From Siphonodentalium dalli (Eukaryota > Mollusca > Scaphopoda > Gadilida > Siphonodentaliidae), in assembly GCA_032622095.1 (NCBI GenBank), contig CP136066.1, forward strand, positions 62,278,609 through 62,342,608: DNA of 64,000 nucleotides, written 5' to 3'. The notes under the pieces were generated by a model. That model was given only the letters and a program-made list of their open reading frames with translations, was not told the DNA's origin and searched no databases. The position numbers and the translations under genes were made by a program. This document shows positions 43,401-55,167 of the stretch, in pieces. Each line of letters starts with the position of its first letter. Within the stretch, counting starts at the first letter, position 1.

Positions 43401-43783
43401 TTAACCCTTTACCCAACAGAAGGGCCCTGTGCCAATGCATTCTCTTACATATGCGAGTCGACCATATGTCGCCTCGCATATATAAGAGAATGCATCGGCT
43501 TAACACATTAAAAATTATAAAATTGTTAAAGAATGTAAGACAAAATGGTAAAAAGTGTTAGGCCAATGCATTCTCTTATATATGCGAGGCGACCTATGGT
43601 CGACTCGCATATATAAGAGAATGCATTGGCACAGGGCATAACTGTAACTATCACAATGTGGTCAAGGAGCCGGTTCCAATGATATCCATATTTGTATGGT
43701 TCTATTGAGACAGACCGAAGATATTTTAGGCTGTTTAAGCTTTATTTGGCCAGTTTTGGCCGTTTTGTTGGGTAAAGGGTTAA
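43401..43783 (+). mobile_element. TTAA MITE, copy 4
   Basis: Element 43405-43779 with intact 13-bp ends and TTAA on both sides. The spacer between the palindromes is shorter than in copy 1, lacking the AAAAAGATTTTTTT part. Confidence 0.93.
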
Positions 43784-44099
43784 ATTTCCCACAGACCTTC
43801 CAAATACACAACTAATACCATCATATTGTAAGAGTTACCTGAAATGAATGGTATTGATGGACCAATATTTTTCAAGTTTATTGAGGAATTAAAAAGTGGC
43901 TTGCCAAAATGTTTACCATTATGAAAATATATTTTGCCAAATGTGAACTATCTGTGTCATTGCCAGCTGCCAAGTGGCATCGCGAACCATGCACTCGCAC
44001 TGAATCATCAATCCTACTTTCAATACATTGTTATTAGTTTGAGTTGCAATATGAAAAGCAAAAATTCGACAACTAGCTCAGCAGCCGACTCGGACTACC
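43784..44099. other. No gene seen
   Basis: Spacer before the 63-bp minisatellite; a 69-codon ORF at 43934-44143 is not convincing. Confidence 0.5.
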
Positions 44100-44575
44100 C
44101 TTTGAATAAGGTGGGTATAGCTGAAATGGTGACCTGTTTATAGCTTCAGCATATAGCAGCCCCCTGAACTTCACCACAATGATATGAAGTGGTGACATGT
44201 TTATAGCTACAGCATATAGCAGCCCCATGAACTTCACCACAATGATCTGAAGTGGTGACATGTTTATAGCTATATCATATAACAGCCCCCCCCCCGAACT
44301 TCACCACAATATTCTGAAGTGGTGACATGTTTATAGCTACAGCATATATCAGCCCCCTGAACTTCACCGCAATGATCTGAAGTGGTGACCTGTTTATAGC
44401 TATATCATATAACAGCCCCCCCCCCCCGAACTTCACCACAATATTCTGAAGTGGTGACCTGTTTATAGCTACAGCATATAGCAGCCCCTTGAACTTCACC
44501 ACAATGATCTGAATTAGTGACCTGTTTACAGCTACAACATATAGCAGTCCACTGAACTTCACTAGATTCGAACAT
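44100..44575. repeat. 63-bp minisatellite with variable C tracts, about 7 units
   Basis: The unit carries GAAGTGGTGACCTGTTTATA, GCTACAGCATATAGCAGCCC and GAACTTCACCACAATGAT. C runs of 4 to 13 bases vary between units. A 21-residue periodic minus-strand ORF is a by-product. Confidence 0.9.
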
Positions 44576-45680
44576 TGAACAATCATCAAGACGAAATTGA
44601 AAGAAACGTGAGACGACGTAGACATCATACATGGATATACAGATGATAAAACTACACAAATTAGGAAAAATTATACAATATATAACCGAAATATGAACCG
44701 AAACATTGTGAAGAGGTGTCAATAGCCGATAGATTAACCTCTTGACTGCTATACGTTCAATACTGAGTACGGACGTAAAATGTCATGTTGTGTGCTATAC
44801 GTCCGAACTCACCATATCGAGAGAGAGATCCGTACTGAGTACGGACATACTTCAGCACACTAGCAGTCGGCCTTTGTTCATAATTGGAAATCAGAGATCG
44901 GTGCATCGGAACAACTGAATCTCAACAGTGTCTGTTTGTTCCACGAATGTGAATGATAATAGCCTTTCAACTGAGTCAATTTTAAGGTTTCCATGATATT
45001 TCCGTTATGTATTTCCGCTGGAAAATGGCCATAATCTCATCGGCCCATCACACATGGTCATGACGTAATTAGCAGTTAACGTGTTAAGACAGATCAACCC
45101 GCCAGGAAACAATGTAAAACCAAAATGGACCATGAGCGGTGACGTACTCGGTGCTCTAGACTCACGTGATATGGCCGCCGTTATCGACTGGGACTCACAT
45201 ACCACGGGATTCACCCGGCGATAAAGAGGGAGCCACAATAGGGGGTTCTTACGACCTACTCTACACCCCAAATATAAAAAATGCCATATATTGAATTATA
45301 TACGTATACATCATATGATTTTGTGTTGTTAGGCGCTCACTCCATATCTAATTCCACTTTAAATTTGTCTTTAGGGTACATGTACATATTTATATATTTG
45401 TGTGAGAGGTATCGTATAAGTTGCACAGGCTTGTTCTTCAATCCAGTTACAAAATGTATGTATTTTATGTATACATAACATGGCCAATAAATCTGTTAAA
45501 ACTAAACTGGACATTACGTCACGCACATTACCTCAGTCTAAATATATTAAAACATTCATTTTCCTAACCATTGGCGCAAAAATTTGGCTAAACTCATACG
45601 CTGAATGCAAGGACACACTGAAAGAACGCGGACGGAAATGACGTTGCGCGCTTCACTGTAGTCTAATTATGGCAACACAT
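44576..45680. other. No gene seen; small inverted/direct repeats at 44740-44870
   Basis: 44573-44735 is related to 21565-21720. At 44740-44870 ACTGAGTACGGACGT occurs twice, and GACTGCTA at the left faces TAGCAGTC at the right, following TTAACCTCTT. This suggests a small palindromic element, but its borders are not clear. Confidence 0.5.
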
Positions 45681-46630
45681 TCGTCTTCCTAGTCCAAGTC
45701 TTCTCGTACTAAAACTAGCTAAGATTTTGGGATGGAGATGCTAGTATTTAGTCCGAGATCCAGGCCCATGCATTCCTATGACACGACTTAAGCGTTAGTG
45801 ACCCGCTCAAATAAAACCACAATTATATGAAATAAAATATCACAATTGCGACAATAAACGGATAGTTTCCGCAGAAGACATGCTATTTGATCTGAAACCC
45901 ACATCGGTTGTGAATTGAAAGCGGTAATTTAATGTGAAAAGAAACATTTGCCGCAGTGTTTACATATTTTTTAAAGTATGCGAACTCAGTTGACCTTGCG
46001 AACTGCGTTCGGCATTTTCCGGTGAAAATATTCCGTAGATTTTCAATCAACCACGCACGATGAATTCTCCATTGTAATCGTAATTATACGTGACAATAAA
46101 TAAATAAATACATAGATTAAATACATATTGAAGATAAAAATGTATTACATTAAATAAATTACGGGAATTACAACCATCTCACAGTTTAAAACAGTGTAAA
46201 CACAATGAGCAATAGAATATCATGGGGGGCCGCCATTTTGTTTGTATCGAAATTCGTCTCGGCCAAAACAAACACCGGACAATGCCGAAGTTCTTCGGAA
46301 CCTGAGTTCGGCTTTCAGTTAAGTAAACAAACAGAAAAAACAACGATGTTTGTGGCAATCAACCGGAATATTCTATGTGTAATTTAACATTAAAGTTAGA
46401 TTATTATACACCATTATGACCATAAGATGTCACTCTTTCCGATGTATATAGCATCATGTATTGCTTTGTTAGGTAAATCGAGTTAAATACACCACAGATT
46501 TCCGCCACAGATCCTGGGCGTAACTCGTGTCATAGGAATGCATGGGGCTGGAACTCGGACTAAATACTAGCATCTCCATCCCAAAATCTTAGCTAGTTTT
46601 AGTACGAGACGACTTGGACTATCGTCTTCC
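45681..46630. mobile_element. 0.93-kb DNA transposon with ~100-bp inverted ends and 9-bp target duplication
   Basis: Element 45690-46621. The ends are long inverted repeats of about 100 bp (45690-45790 and 46521-46621) with few mismatches, beginning TAGTCCAAGTC and including TAAAACTAGCTAAGATTTTG. TCGTCTTCC flanks both sides (45681-45689 and 46622-46630). Long inverted ends plus a 9-bp duplication are typical of Mutator-like elements; an 8-bp reading would allow hAT or P. The inside has no transposase, only a short ORF at 46205-46387, so it is non-autonomous. Confidence 0.88.
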
Positions 46631-47358
46631 CAACCATTGATGTAATCGCTTAGCCTACCACGTCATCGATAATTCTAAGATCACCTGCGATTCTGTGGCA
46701 ATTATATCGATATCGTGGACCGGAAATGTCACAATGTCTGCCGGAAATTGAATGAGCAAGACCGACAGCTGGTCTCTGTATCGTAAAGATGCCCACTTCT
46801 CACTGAACGAGAGTTTGTTTGTGAAGGCGAGACAGCGGAAATGGAAAAGAGGACTCGGGACGATGCGCGGATATTAGCTGGGGTTTATGCTCTCGTTTTC
46901 GCAAGGTCACATGGTACGATGGATGACAAGTCACGTATTTCTAGGATTATGGAAGAGTGACACCATTAGGACCGAAGGGCTGAATTCCGGTGAATGCGTG
47001 CGTGCATAAAAATCGCCAGTTCTGTGTTCCATTTCTGATATAACTCGGTGACTGTTTGCATAATTATTTGCGGGGGCAATCAGAATACTCGACTCGTTCT
47101 GGTTTTAATGGAATAATCGCATAATAAATTTAGCAAATTCGACCTGGAAGTTCCATCAGTCACGTTTGCCATGTATATTTCTTTATTTGAGTTATGGCCC
47201 TTTGTTGAATTGCCACGAACGTATTTTGCCACGCCCTGGCGATACTCTTGTTGAAAATAATTTAATCTAATTTTAGTTTGTTGGGTTACCCTGTTTTAAT
47301 TTATCTATCTCACTGGTCTACTACTGACAAGGGCACCATTAACTGAAACAAATTCACA
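46631..47358. other. No gene; contains a family B fragment at 46830-46995
   Basis: GACGATGCGCGGATATTAGC, TGGGGTTTATGCT, GGATTATGGAAGAGTGACAC and ATTAGGACCGAAGGGCTGAA match the 3' part of the family B copies at 49340 and 57060. Confidence 0.6.
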
Positions 47359-47825
47359 TTAACCCTTTACCCAACAGTCGGGATTTTTTTTACCCTGTGC
47401 CAATGCATTCTCTTATATATGCGAGTCGACCATAGGTCGCCTCGCATATATAAGAGAATGCATTGGCCTAACAATTTTTTACAATTTTAATAATTTTTTC
47501 TTGTATTCTTTAACAATTTTATAATTTCACCCATACAGAGCCCCAGACAAACATGAGCAGACGACACTCTTCTATATGCTTCTATATATGTGTGGGGCTC
47601 CCTGCAGGGTAATGGATGTTTTTTTTATTTTATGTCCTAAAAATTGTAAGAAACATTTATTTAAAAAAAAAGATAAAAAAATTGTTAGGCCAATGCATTC
47701 TCTTATATATGCGAGGCGACCTATGGTCGACTCGCATATATAAGAGAATGCATTGGCACAGGGTATTTTAGGCTGTTGAAGCTTTATTTGGCCGGTTATG
47801 GCCGGTTTGTTGGGTAAAGGGTTAA
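47359..47825 (+). mobile_element. TTAA MITE, copy 5, with altered interior
   Basis: Element 47363-47821 with both 13-bp ends, TTAA on both sides and both 69-bp palindromes. The spacer between the palindromes is longer and carries unrelated sequence with its own stem (GAGCCCCA and TGGGGCTC). The block between the second palindrome and GATATTTTAGGCTG in other copies is missing. Confidence 0.92.
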
Positions 47826-48137
47826 GGGCGGTTAATCCAAGGTGTTCTATGCTGTTATGTTCTATTGCTCTTCTTACCTTTATGTTGACCTTTGTAAACT
47901 GCCGCAACATAGACTGCTCTGGACATCACTAGTGAAGTTTTCACTACAGGAATCAAATTCAGGGGTGCCTTTACTGTAGGGATACGAGCATACTCCTTTT
48001 CATATATCATGGGTATCACAAAACGAGGAAGGTGTGATTTCCACTAGTGTCTAAATTGTATAATGTAACAATATGCATAAATGTTACTTATTATTGTCAC
48101 ATCGAAATGCCCGCTATATATACGGGAATGGGTTGTT

Positions 48138-48480
48138 AAAGATACGGGCGGTGTTGGTGGATATGGTAAACATAAAGAGCGTTATTTGTTACTGTTTTTC
48201 TGATATGGAAATAATAAAGAGCGTTTATATCATTTGTGTGTGAATAACCAAAAAATTGCGCTGTGTAATGTAAGCAAAACTTCTGTAACACGAGAAGGTT
48301 CTTGTTTACGTACACCATCGTACGTCTTAACGACAATATACTATTTACGCGCTGATTATGTTTGGCATATGAACAAAACTATATATATTTTAATATTCCT
48401 TCCGTTGATCGCGATTTGAACAAATATGAATATTTCTGGAACGAACGACGCCCGTGCCTTTAAAGATGTACATGTATGTA
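48138..48480 (+). repeat. Dispersed repeat A, copy 1 (partial)
   Basis: GGTAAACATAAAGAGCGTT, AATAAAGAGCGTTTAT, CATTTGTGTGTGA and AACAAATATGAATATTT match 55330-55600 and 60870-61125 in the same order. Confidence 0.8.
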
Positions 48481-48501
48481 TGCTAGGTGTGTGGCTGTTT
48501 T

Positions 48502-49993
48502 GGTGTCTAACTGGTCAGTATGTTCTCCAGAAAATCAGCACGTTATCGGCGTATACTAGGATTTGTTTTAGGTTCATAGTCGGCGTAGAATTGCTTCATT
48601 TTGAGTCCATAATTAACTGAAAATGAGAGTATTTTAGCGCCAATATATACTCATAATGACTTATTATATGCTAATTATGGGCAGCAATGACACGGATAAA
48701 CCAACTCACGACTTACCAGATGTACGCACTTTAAAGTGCGTTTTCACTGTGGCCCGCGCCATTAATCGGAATAACGGATATAAGTCCACTATCGGCTTAT
48801 TTCAGAATTAAAAAAAATTCAATATGAACCTATATGTGCATATTATAGGTAGATTGTGAACCTATTTTCGCGAGGATATGTTGGACTGGTTGCTCGGCGT
48901 CGTTTACATCCTCGTCTAAAGGTTCATAAAACCCCCGATATAAGCCCTGTAAGAGTTTAAACATGTGTCCTCTGCACAAGCAACATACATGTACATATGT
49001 CAGCATATAGTCGAGCACATACGTTCACAATGGACCAAAATATTCACATATAGGACTTATTTGATTCTGGCAGAAGCCCATTATGGACTTATACCCGTTA
49101 TTCGGATTTATGGTGGGCCACAATGAAAACACATGATAAAGAGCTTAGATCTGGTAAGTAGATTTAGGTTCATATAGAGCGTAATTCCGGTTCAAATAAT
49201 GCCGATATGGGCTTATTTGTGTTTTTGAAGTAAGTTCAATGTGAGCTTATTTTAATGGGAACAGGTTGATACATATATTCATGTTATTACGATCACAATA
49301 CAAGTTTGTTTGGAATGGCGGAACAGCGGGAATTGAATGGAGCACCCGAGATGACGCGCGGACATTAACTGGGGGTTATGCTGTCTTTCCCTCATGGCCA
49401 CAGGGTACTATTTTTTCGGATTATGAAAGAGTGACGCCATTAGGATCGAAGCACTGCATTCTGGTGAATGCGTCCATGACGACTATAAATCATGAGCTGG
49501 TCACAAATGTTTTCAACTAGTGACATAACCCGGCGAGTATTTATGTTTCGGGGTGACATATATGATAATAATCGAATCGCTGTACATTTTTGACAGATCA
49601 CGACCATGATCAATGTTTACAATACGGTCAGAAAAGTCGATTCTTACCTGAAGGACCAACCTGAAACGGTTGAAGTTGATTTAAATGGGTGCCCATACAC
49701 AGATAAAGATAAACATTCAATAATTATGACTTCATTCGAAGATGAGTTTGTTTTGTATGGCCTATTGGCATTTATAAAACAAGAAAATTTAATTCTGGCA
49801 AAAATTACTGCCAAAATCTTTTATTTCAACTTGAGACGTATATTTTGTTAAGAAAACATTATATTTGCAGCACTCGGTACGCCATCGCGTAAAATAAAGA
49901 GGCAATTTCATCAGAACCGAAGCGCTGAATTCCGCTGAATGCGTACATGAATATAAATCATCAGAGAGTTAATCCCACGCACACCGGGGTGGG
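48502..49993 (+). repeat. Family B repeat, long copy 1 (about 1.5 kb)
   Basis: Matches 56225-57731 almost throughout, including ACTCGGCGTAGAATCGCC-like, GTGGCCCGCGCCAT, GTTCATAAAACCCCCGATAT, ATGACGCGCGGACATTAACT and GATCACGACCATGATCAATG. An 81-codon ORF at 49606-49851 is open here but broken in the second copy by a stop and a 24-base insertion, so coding is doubtful. Confidence 0.85.
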
Positions 49994-50520
49994 GGTATGG
50001 TCGGAATTTTTTTTCAGGCACGTATGCTGATTTTTTTACTTTTGACCCTTGTTTGGACCCACCCACCCCCGCGTCCAAACTTTTTTCCGTTTTCGGCAGT
50101 TTTTTTCCGACCATTTTTTGACACCCACCCCCATTTTTACACTAAAACAGAGATTTGCGGGGGAAATTCTCTGTAAACAGCTGTATATGAATATCTGTGC
50201 ATATTATTTGTCATGGATGTTAACATTGACATGTAAATAGGAACGAGTCTTTTTGGGGTCATTCGGCCAAAAAAAACATGTCTGCCAGCGGCCATCTTGG
50301 ATTTCAAAATTATATCCATTAGCATGGGTTACATTCTATACTGTTTGTCTGATCATCATGAATTTTGTCATTTATGTTAATATTGACATACAGATGGGAA
50401 CGAGTGATTTTGGGGGTATTTGGCCAAAAAAAAAAATCGGAAAAAATCGTTTGTTGGTCCCATCGACCACCTACGCACCCCGGCATACGTGCCCGGAACC
50501 GCCCCCCCCCGTGCACACGT
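49975..50520 (-). repeat. Dispersed repeat C, copy 2
   Basis: Inverse of 19795-20330. GGCACGTATGCTGATTTTTT, then TTTTCGGCAGTTTTTTTCCG, AACAGAGATTTGCGGGGG and CCCCGGCATACGTGCCCGG appear in reverse order and sense. Confidence 0.8.
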
Positions 50521-50829
50521 GCTAAATTTCTGACAAAGCCCAGCGATTATTTATATATTATCGGGACGACATTTATTCTGCTAATCGAGTAGTTCTACTT
50601 TACCGATGACGATTATGACAATCATGTTTACACTTAAATTCGGTCAGAATAATCGATTCGACGTGCTACGTATTTGTAAGTTAATTTCATTAGTAGTGTT
50701 GTGATCTCACAAGCGGAAGGAGCAGATTTAGTTTAAGTGGTTTAATGGATGCCCACACACAGAAACAACAATTCAATAATTGTAATGCTCTCATTCCCAC
50801 AGAGCCACAATGTACGATTTTAGTGTATT
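50521..50829. other. No gene seen; possible family B remnants
   Basis: Short echoes of the family B 3' part (TATTTATATATTATCGG, AATCGATTCGACG) but too diverged to align with confidence. Confidence 0.4.
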
Positions 50830-51960
50830 TAAAGCACGTATTTCCCGGATTATGAAAGAGTGACGCCATCAGGACCGAAGGGATGAATTCCGATGAATAT
50901 GTCCATGAATATAAATCATCAATTTGTCCCACACGTCTTTAACTTCTGACATACTAACCCGGTATTCATACTTGCGGGAGCGATATCTCTTGTACTTTCA
51001 TTGAGTCGTTCTACATTTAATCGATCAGGGTCATGACACATTCAGTCACGAAGTTCGTTGCGACTTGTCATTGCGTATTTGTGTGGCTATTGTGTGGCTA
51101 CAGTGGTGTTGTTGTTCAGCCTCTTCTACCGACACTCAGCAAGCAATGGACTTATAACATGATTTGTTTTGTGTTCATACTCGGCGTAGAATCGCCTAAT
51201 TTTTAGCCCATAACGAACTGAATATATTTACACTCACACAAGCATTCGCGTTGTGGAACATGAACGCAGGACGTTGGTTGGTCGAAATTACATCACATGA
51301 CGTCGCGTGCTGACCCCAACTTGCATCCATTTTTGTGTAGACGCAACTTGCACCGAGCCACGATAATAACGTTGGAAATGGGCGCTTAAAACTCTTTTAA
51401 TCTGCCAGTTGACTCGGTTGAGTGTAAATATAAGTAATGGATGTTGATTTCGTTGCGTTCGATACGTTCGATGCAAGTTGGTCTGACATTTTTATGTGTG
51501 GAACGCTTTCGCGTTCCACAGAAAATGTCAAACCAACTTGCATCCATACTCTATGGAACGCAAGCAAATCAACATCCATTTCTTAAATGAGAGTGTTTTA
51601 GTGTCATTCTCGACTCATAATAACTTATCATAAGTTCATTATGGGCGCACAATAACACGAATAAACAAACTGACGACTTAACAGATGTGCGCTCTTTAAA
51701 ATACATTTCAACTGTGGCCCATGCCATTATTCAGAATAATTGACACAAATCAACTATGGGATTATTTCAGAATACAATAATCCAACATGAACCTATGTGA
51801 CTATTATAGGTCGATATGAACCTATATGCGCGATGATATGTTGGTTGATCAGCAATATATGGCACAGTGAGGGGGGGGGGTCATGTCAACTGACTCCGAT
51901 CTCTCTGTCGATCGGTCACGAAGGTCTCCGCCAATGGGCATTAGTGCGTTCAGTTCTCTG
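50830..51960 (+). repeat. Family B repeat, rearranged copy with an insertion
   Basis: 50830-50960 matches the 3' part of family B (GATTATGAAAGAGTGACGCC, TCAGGACCGAAGGGATGAAT). 51160-51235 and 51590-51960 match the 5' and middle parts (ACTCGGCGTAGAATCGCC, GAGAGTGTTTTAGTGTCATT, ACTGTGGCCCATGCCATTAT). The 5' part is interrupted between 'gaactgaa' and 'atgagagtg' by the inverted-repeat sequence at 51226-51588. Confidence 0.7.
51226..51588. mobile_element. Insertion with two adjacent inverted repeats
   Basis: First pair: TATATTTACACTCA (51226) against TGAGTGTAAATATA (51418). Second, a 145-bp hairpin at 51436-51580: AATGGATGTTGATTT against AAATCAACATCCATT, GATGCAAGTTGGT against ACCAACTTGCATC, and a tip TGTGGAACGC-TTTC-GCGTTCCACA that is perfect. 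Other family B copies run straight through this point, so the block is an insertion. Confidence 0.75.
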
Positions 51961-51964
51961 TATA

Positions 51965-54440
51965 TAGTTTTTTCTTTCCAGTCCTAAAAGTTCGTTGATA
52001 GCTGGATTTAATTAATTTCGTCTTTCTGTTTTTTCATTATTTGTTCTGATATGTTGTTCCCGAGCTTCTTCATATTCGAGCTTAATATGGCAATTGTTAC
52101 CATCCTTTGATTAAAAGAACGCCCTGACGGAGACGACTGTACATTTCATTCCGACTTATCTTAACAAATTCAAGATGATCTATATGCATAGTCATTCATA
52201 CCCCACGTCTTTGTATTGTTATTTGTTAACCCTTTACCCAACAAACCGGCCAAAACCGGCCAAATAAAGCTTCAACAGCCTAAAATATCTTCGGTCTGTC
52301 TCAATAGAACCATACAAATATGGATATCATTGGAACCGGCTCATTGACCACATTGTGATAGTTACAGTTAGCCCTGTGCCAATGCATTCTCTTATATATG
52401 CGAGTCGACCATAGGTCGCCTCGCATATATAAGAGAATGCATTGGCCTAAACAAAATCTTTTTTTAACACTTTTTACCATTTTTTCTTACATTCTTTAAC
52501 AATTTTATAATTTTTAATGTGTTAAGCCAATGCATTCTCTTATATATGCGAGGCGACCTATGGTCGACTCGCATATATAAGAGAATGCATTGGCACAGGG
52601 CCCTTCTGTTGGGTAAAGGGTTAATTGCTAACGAACAAAAACAAAAATATATTGTTGGAACTATTTATAGGCCGAAAAAAAAGCACCTAAGGCCGACCTG
52701 GACAAATTCATTAAATTAATGAATGAACAAATAATTCAATTCAATAATGAACATAAAAAAGCTCAATGTCAATGGGTGATTTCAATATTGACTTATTAAA
52801 ATATGGAATGCATGATAAAACCATTAATTTTCTCAGCTATATCCGTCCTTTTCTCTGTTACACGATAAAACAAAATAAAAATGAAAACAAACCCAAGGGA
52901 CATTACCAACGTGTAATCAATGATGTAAATATATCTTGTTTTAAATTATTATTAGTATCTGCTAATTATAATAGCGTTGTAGGGCACATTGTCCCTTAAG
53001 AATCATATAAAGCAGTCATGGACATTTGCCTGAATGCCTTTGAAATAGCTTTTCCACTAAAGAAATCAAGAACAAAATCTACTAAACAGAAACCTGGGAT
53101 TACCAAAGGACTTATTAAGTCCTCTTACCCAACACAAACCTCACCAAACATTCAAAGGCGACAGAAAACATAAAAAGAAGGGCAATTAAACTAGTTTCTG
53201 CTCTAAAGAAACTATCGTATGGAGATCGTCTTCAATTGTTGGGCCTCATGTCTCTCAAATAGAGACGTGTGCGACACAATTCAATCGAAACATTCAAATT
53301 AACACACGAACTATATACACTTACTATTCAGTACAGCCAACGACTCGAGAACTCGCGATCACGAGTACAAATGAACCAACCAGTGCCACAAGGAGGTGCG
53401 AACGGTGCGACTGAACTTCATTTCCCAGAGGATATTAAATACATTGTACTTCGAACAATCTTCGTCAATTTGTTCTTGATGTGAACGAAATGAAAGAATT
53501 CAAAGAACGTCTAGATACGTACATGTACGATCAAAGATACGTTTATGATGATTGACAATAGGTTTACTAACAACGGACTCTCATGCCAAATTATTCATTG
53601 GATAAAATTCATTGCGACTTACATATCCCTATATCTTTATGATTTATGATAAAGCTAAGCTATTTCACAGCGAACTAAAACCCATCAGAATTGAATATAA
53701 GACAATACAAATAATTTTGGAAATATATTAATAAAGCGAGTAAAACTTCACAATACAAACATATCATAAATGAATACAAACATGACATGAAAAATACATG
53801 GAAACTAATTCAGAGATAATCCAAATGAAATAAAAAAAAACTGGGATATCCTACGTTATTTAGTATAGGAGGTATTGACAGAATAGATCGTAAATAGATG
53901 TAGTGAGTGAAACACTATTTTTTCGCCCAACACCTAACAAATTACAAAGTTTAGTCTATTCTTGTAATGTGAAATATATTACCGACTGCGATGGTCTTAC
54001 TTCCTCAGTAATGAAGTGCTATCAATGAAATTTCACAACCTCTAAGTCATATTATTAACCTAACTATGAAAACTGGACTTATCCCAGACATTATGAGGAT
54101 AGCACGGGCAATCCCTCTGTTCAAATCAGGAGGTCCAAAACTACTAGAAAACTATCGCCTTATTAGTATTCTGCCTACTTTCTCGAAAATACTAGAACAA
54201 ATTGTTTGCTTAAGATGAACATAAACATGATGCTGTCTGTCGTGATCAATATGGCTTTCGTAAAGGGCACCCCACAATTCATGCGATACTGTGGTTAATT
54301 AATGATATGTGTCTTAATGACAAGAACTCTAAGGTGTGTACACTTTCTGCATTTATCAATATTTTGATACAATAAACCACAACATTTTATTGAGAAAAAA
54401 ACTTAAAACATGGAATAAGAGGCAAAGTTAATACATGGGG
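51965..54440 (+). pseudogene. LINE copy 1: endonuclease, misplaced ORF2 tail, linker and RT fragments
   Basis: The order along the plus strand is as follows. Endonuclease remnants at about 52640-52850 include YIVGTIYRP, AQCQWVISILTY and a GDFNIDLLKYG block. A post-endonuclease linker is at 53040-53125 (KSTKQKPGITKGLIKSS). A CR1-like ORF2 C-terminus follows at 53130-53560 (RRAIKLVSALKKLSYGDRLQ, FKERLDTYMYDQ). More linker is at 53640-53830, and RT motifs are at 54050-54260 (IPLFKSGGPKLLENYRLISI, DQYGFRKGHP). MITE copy 6 interrupts the start. Many stops and frameshifts. The paralogue at 61430-64000 has the same unusual order. Confidence 0.8.
52226..52624 (-). mobile_element. TTAA MITE, copy 6
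   Basis: Element 52230-52620, inverse orientation, intact 13-bp ends and palindromes, TTAA on both sides. It sits in the LINE at a point where the paralogue (around 61703-61722) has no insertion. Confidence 0.94.
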
Positions 54441-55160
54441 TACTAATTATTTAACAAATATATTACTTGGCGACAATGTTCTCCTGTAGTCGTACAATTT
54501 CCATGAAGCATGATGCATCAAACTGTATACTGGTATCACGAAACTTAGTATCAATATCAGTGAGTCAGCCAAAGATAGTTTGATAAAGAACATCCAACCA
54601 ATAGTGTAATCCCGGTACATTGTCGTAATAAATTTACGATAACATGGCGAATGATGACAATGTCTCATATCCACACGTTTCAATGAAAATTGATGAACAC
54701 GGGATGAATTTGTCCGTGTAATTGTAATGTTGGAATTGTAGATATGTGATCATCCGACACTGCGCGGCGTCATTTCATTGTTTACAGTGTTGATGTTGAC
54801 ATTGAAGCTCTTGTGAATTACACTGGTGCGTACAGTACATGTATATCATCTCTTGTAAATGTACATGCATGTGCTTTGAAACAATCAGATTCAGAACATT
54901 GTCAACTGGATTGTCAACATTTTAATAGTAATAGCTGCTCGTTTAGTCGTTATTATTGTCACTATTGGTTGACACCGAAGCTCATGTTAAGTGTACCTGA
55001 TTCATCTTGTGTCAGCAAACGTGCCAGTGTTTTGATACTAAGTCACAACACTGTCAATTTCAACACCAGCACTGAGTCGAATGAAGTCAGACCCCGGAGG
55101 CCGGATATGCCATGATTTACCTGAATCTCTGCTATCGAATTTAGTGGAACTTGTCAATGA
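54441..55160. other. No gene seen
   Basis: A 100-codon ORF at 54813-55115 has no recognisable domain. The first part may be decayed LINE sequence. Confidence 0.5.
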
Positions 55161-55167
55161 TTAAAGT

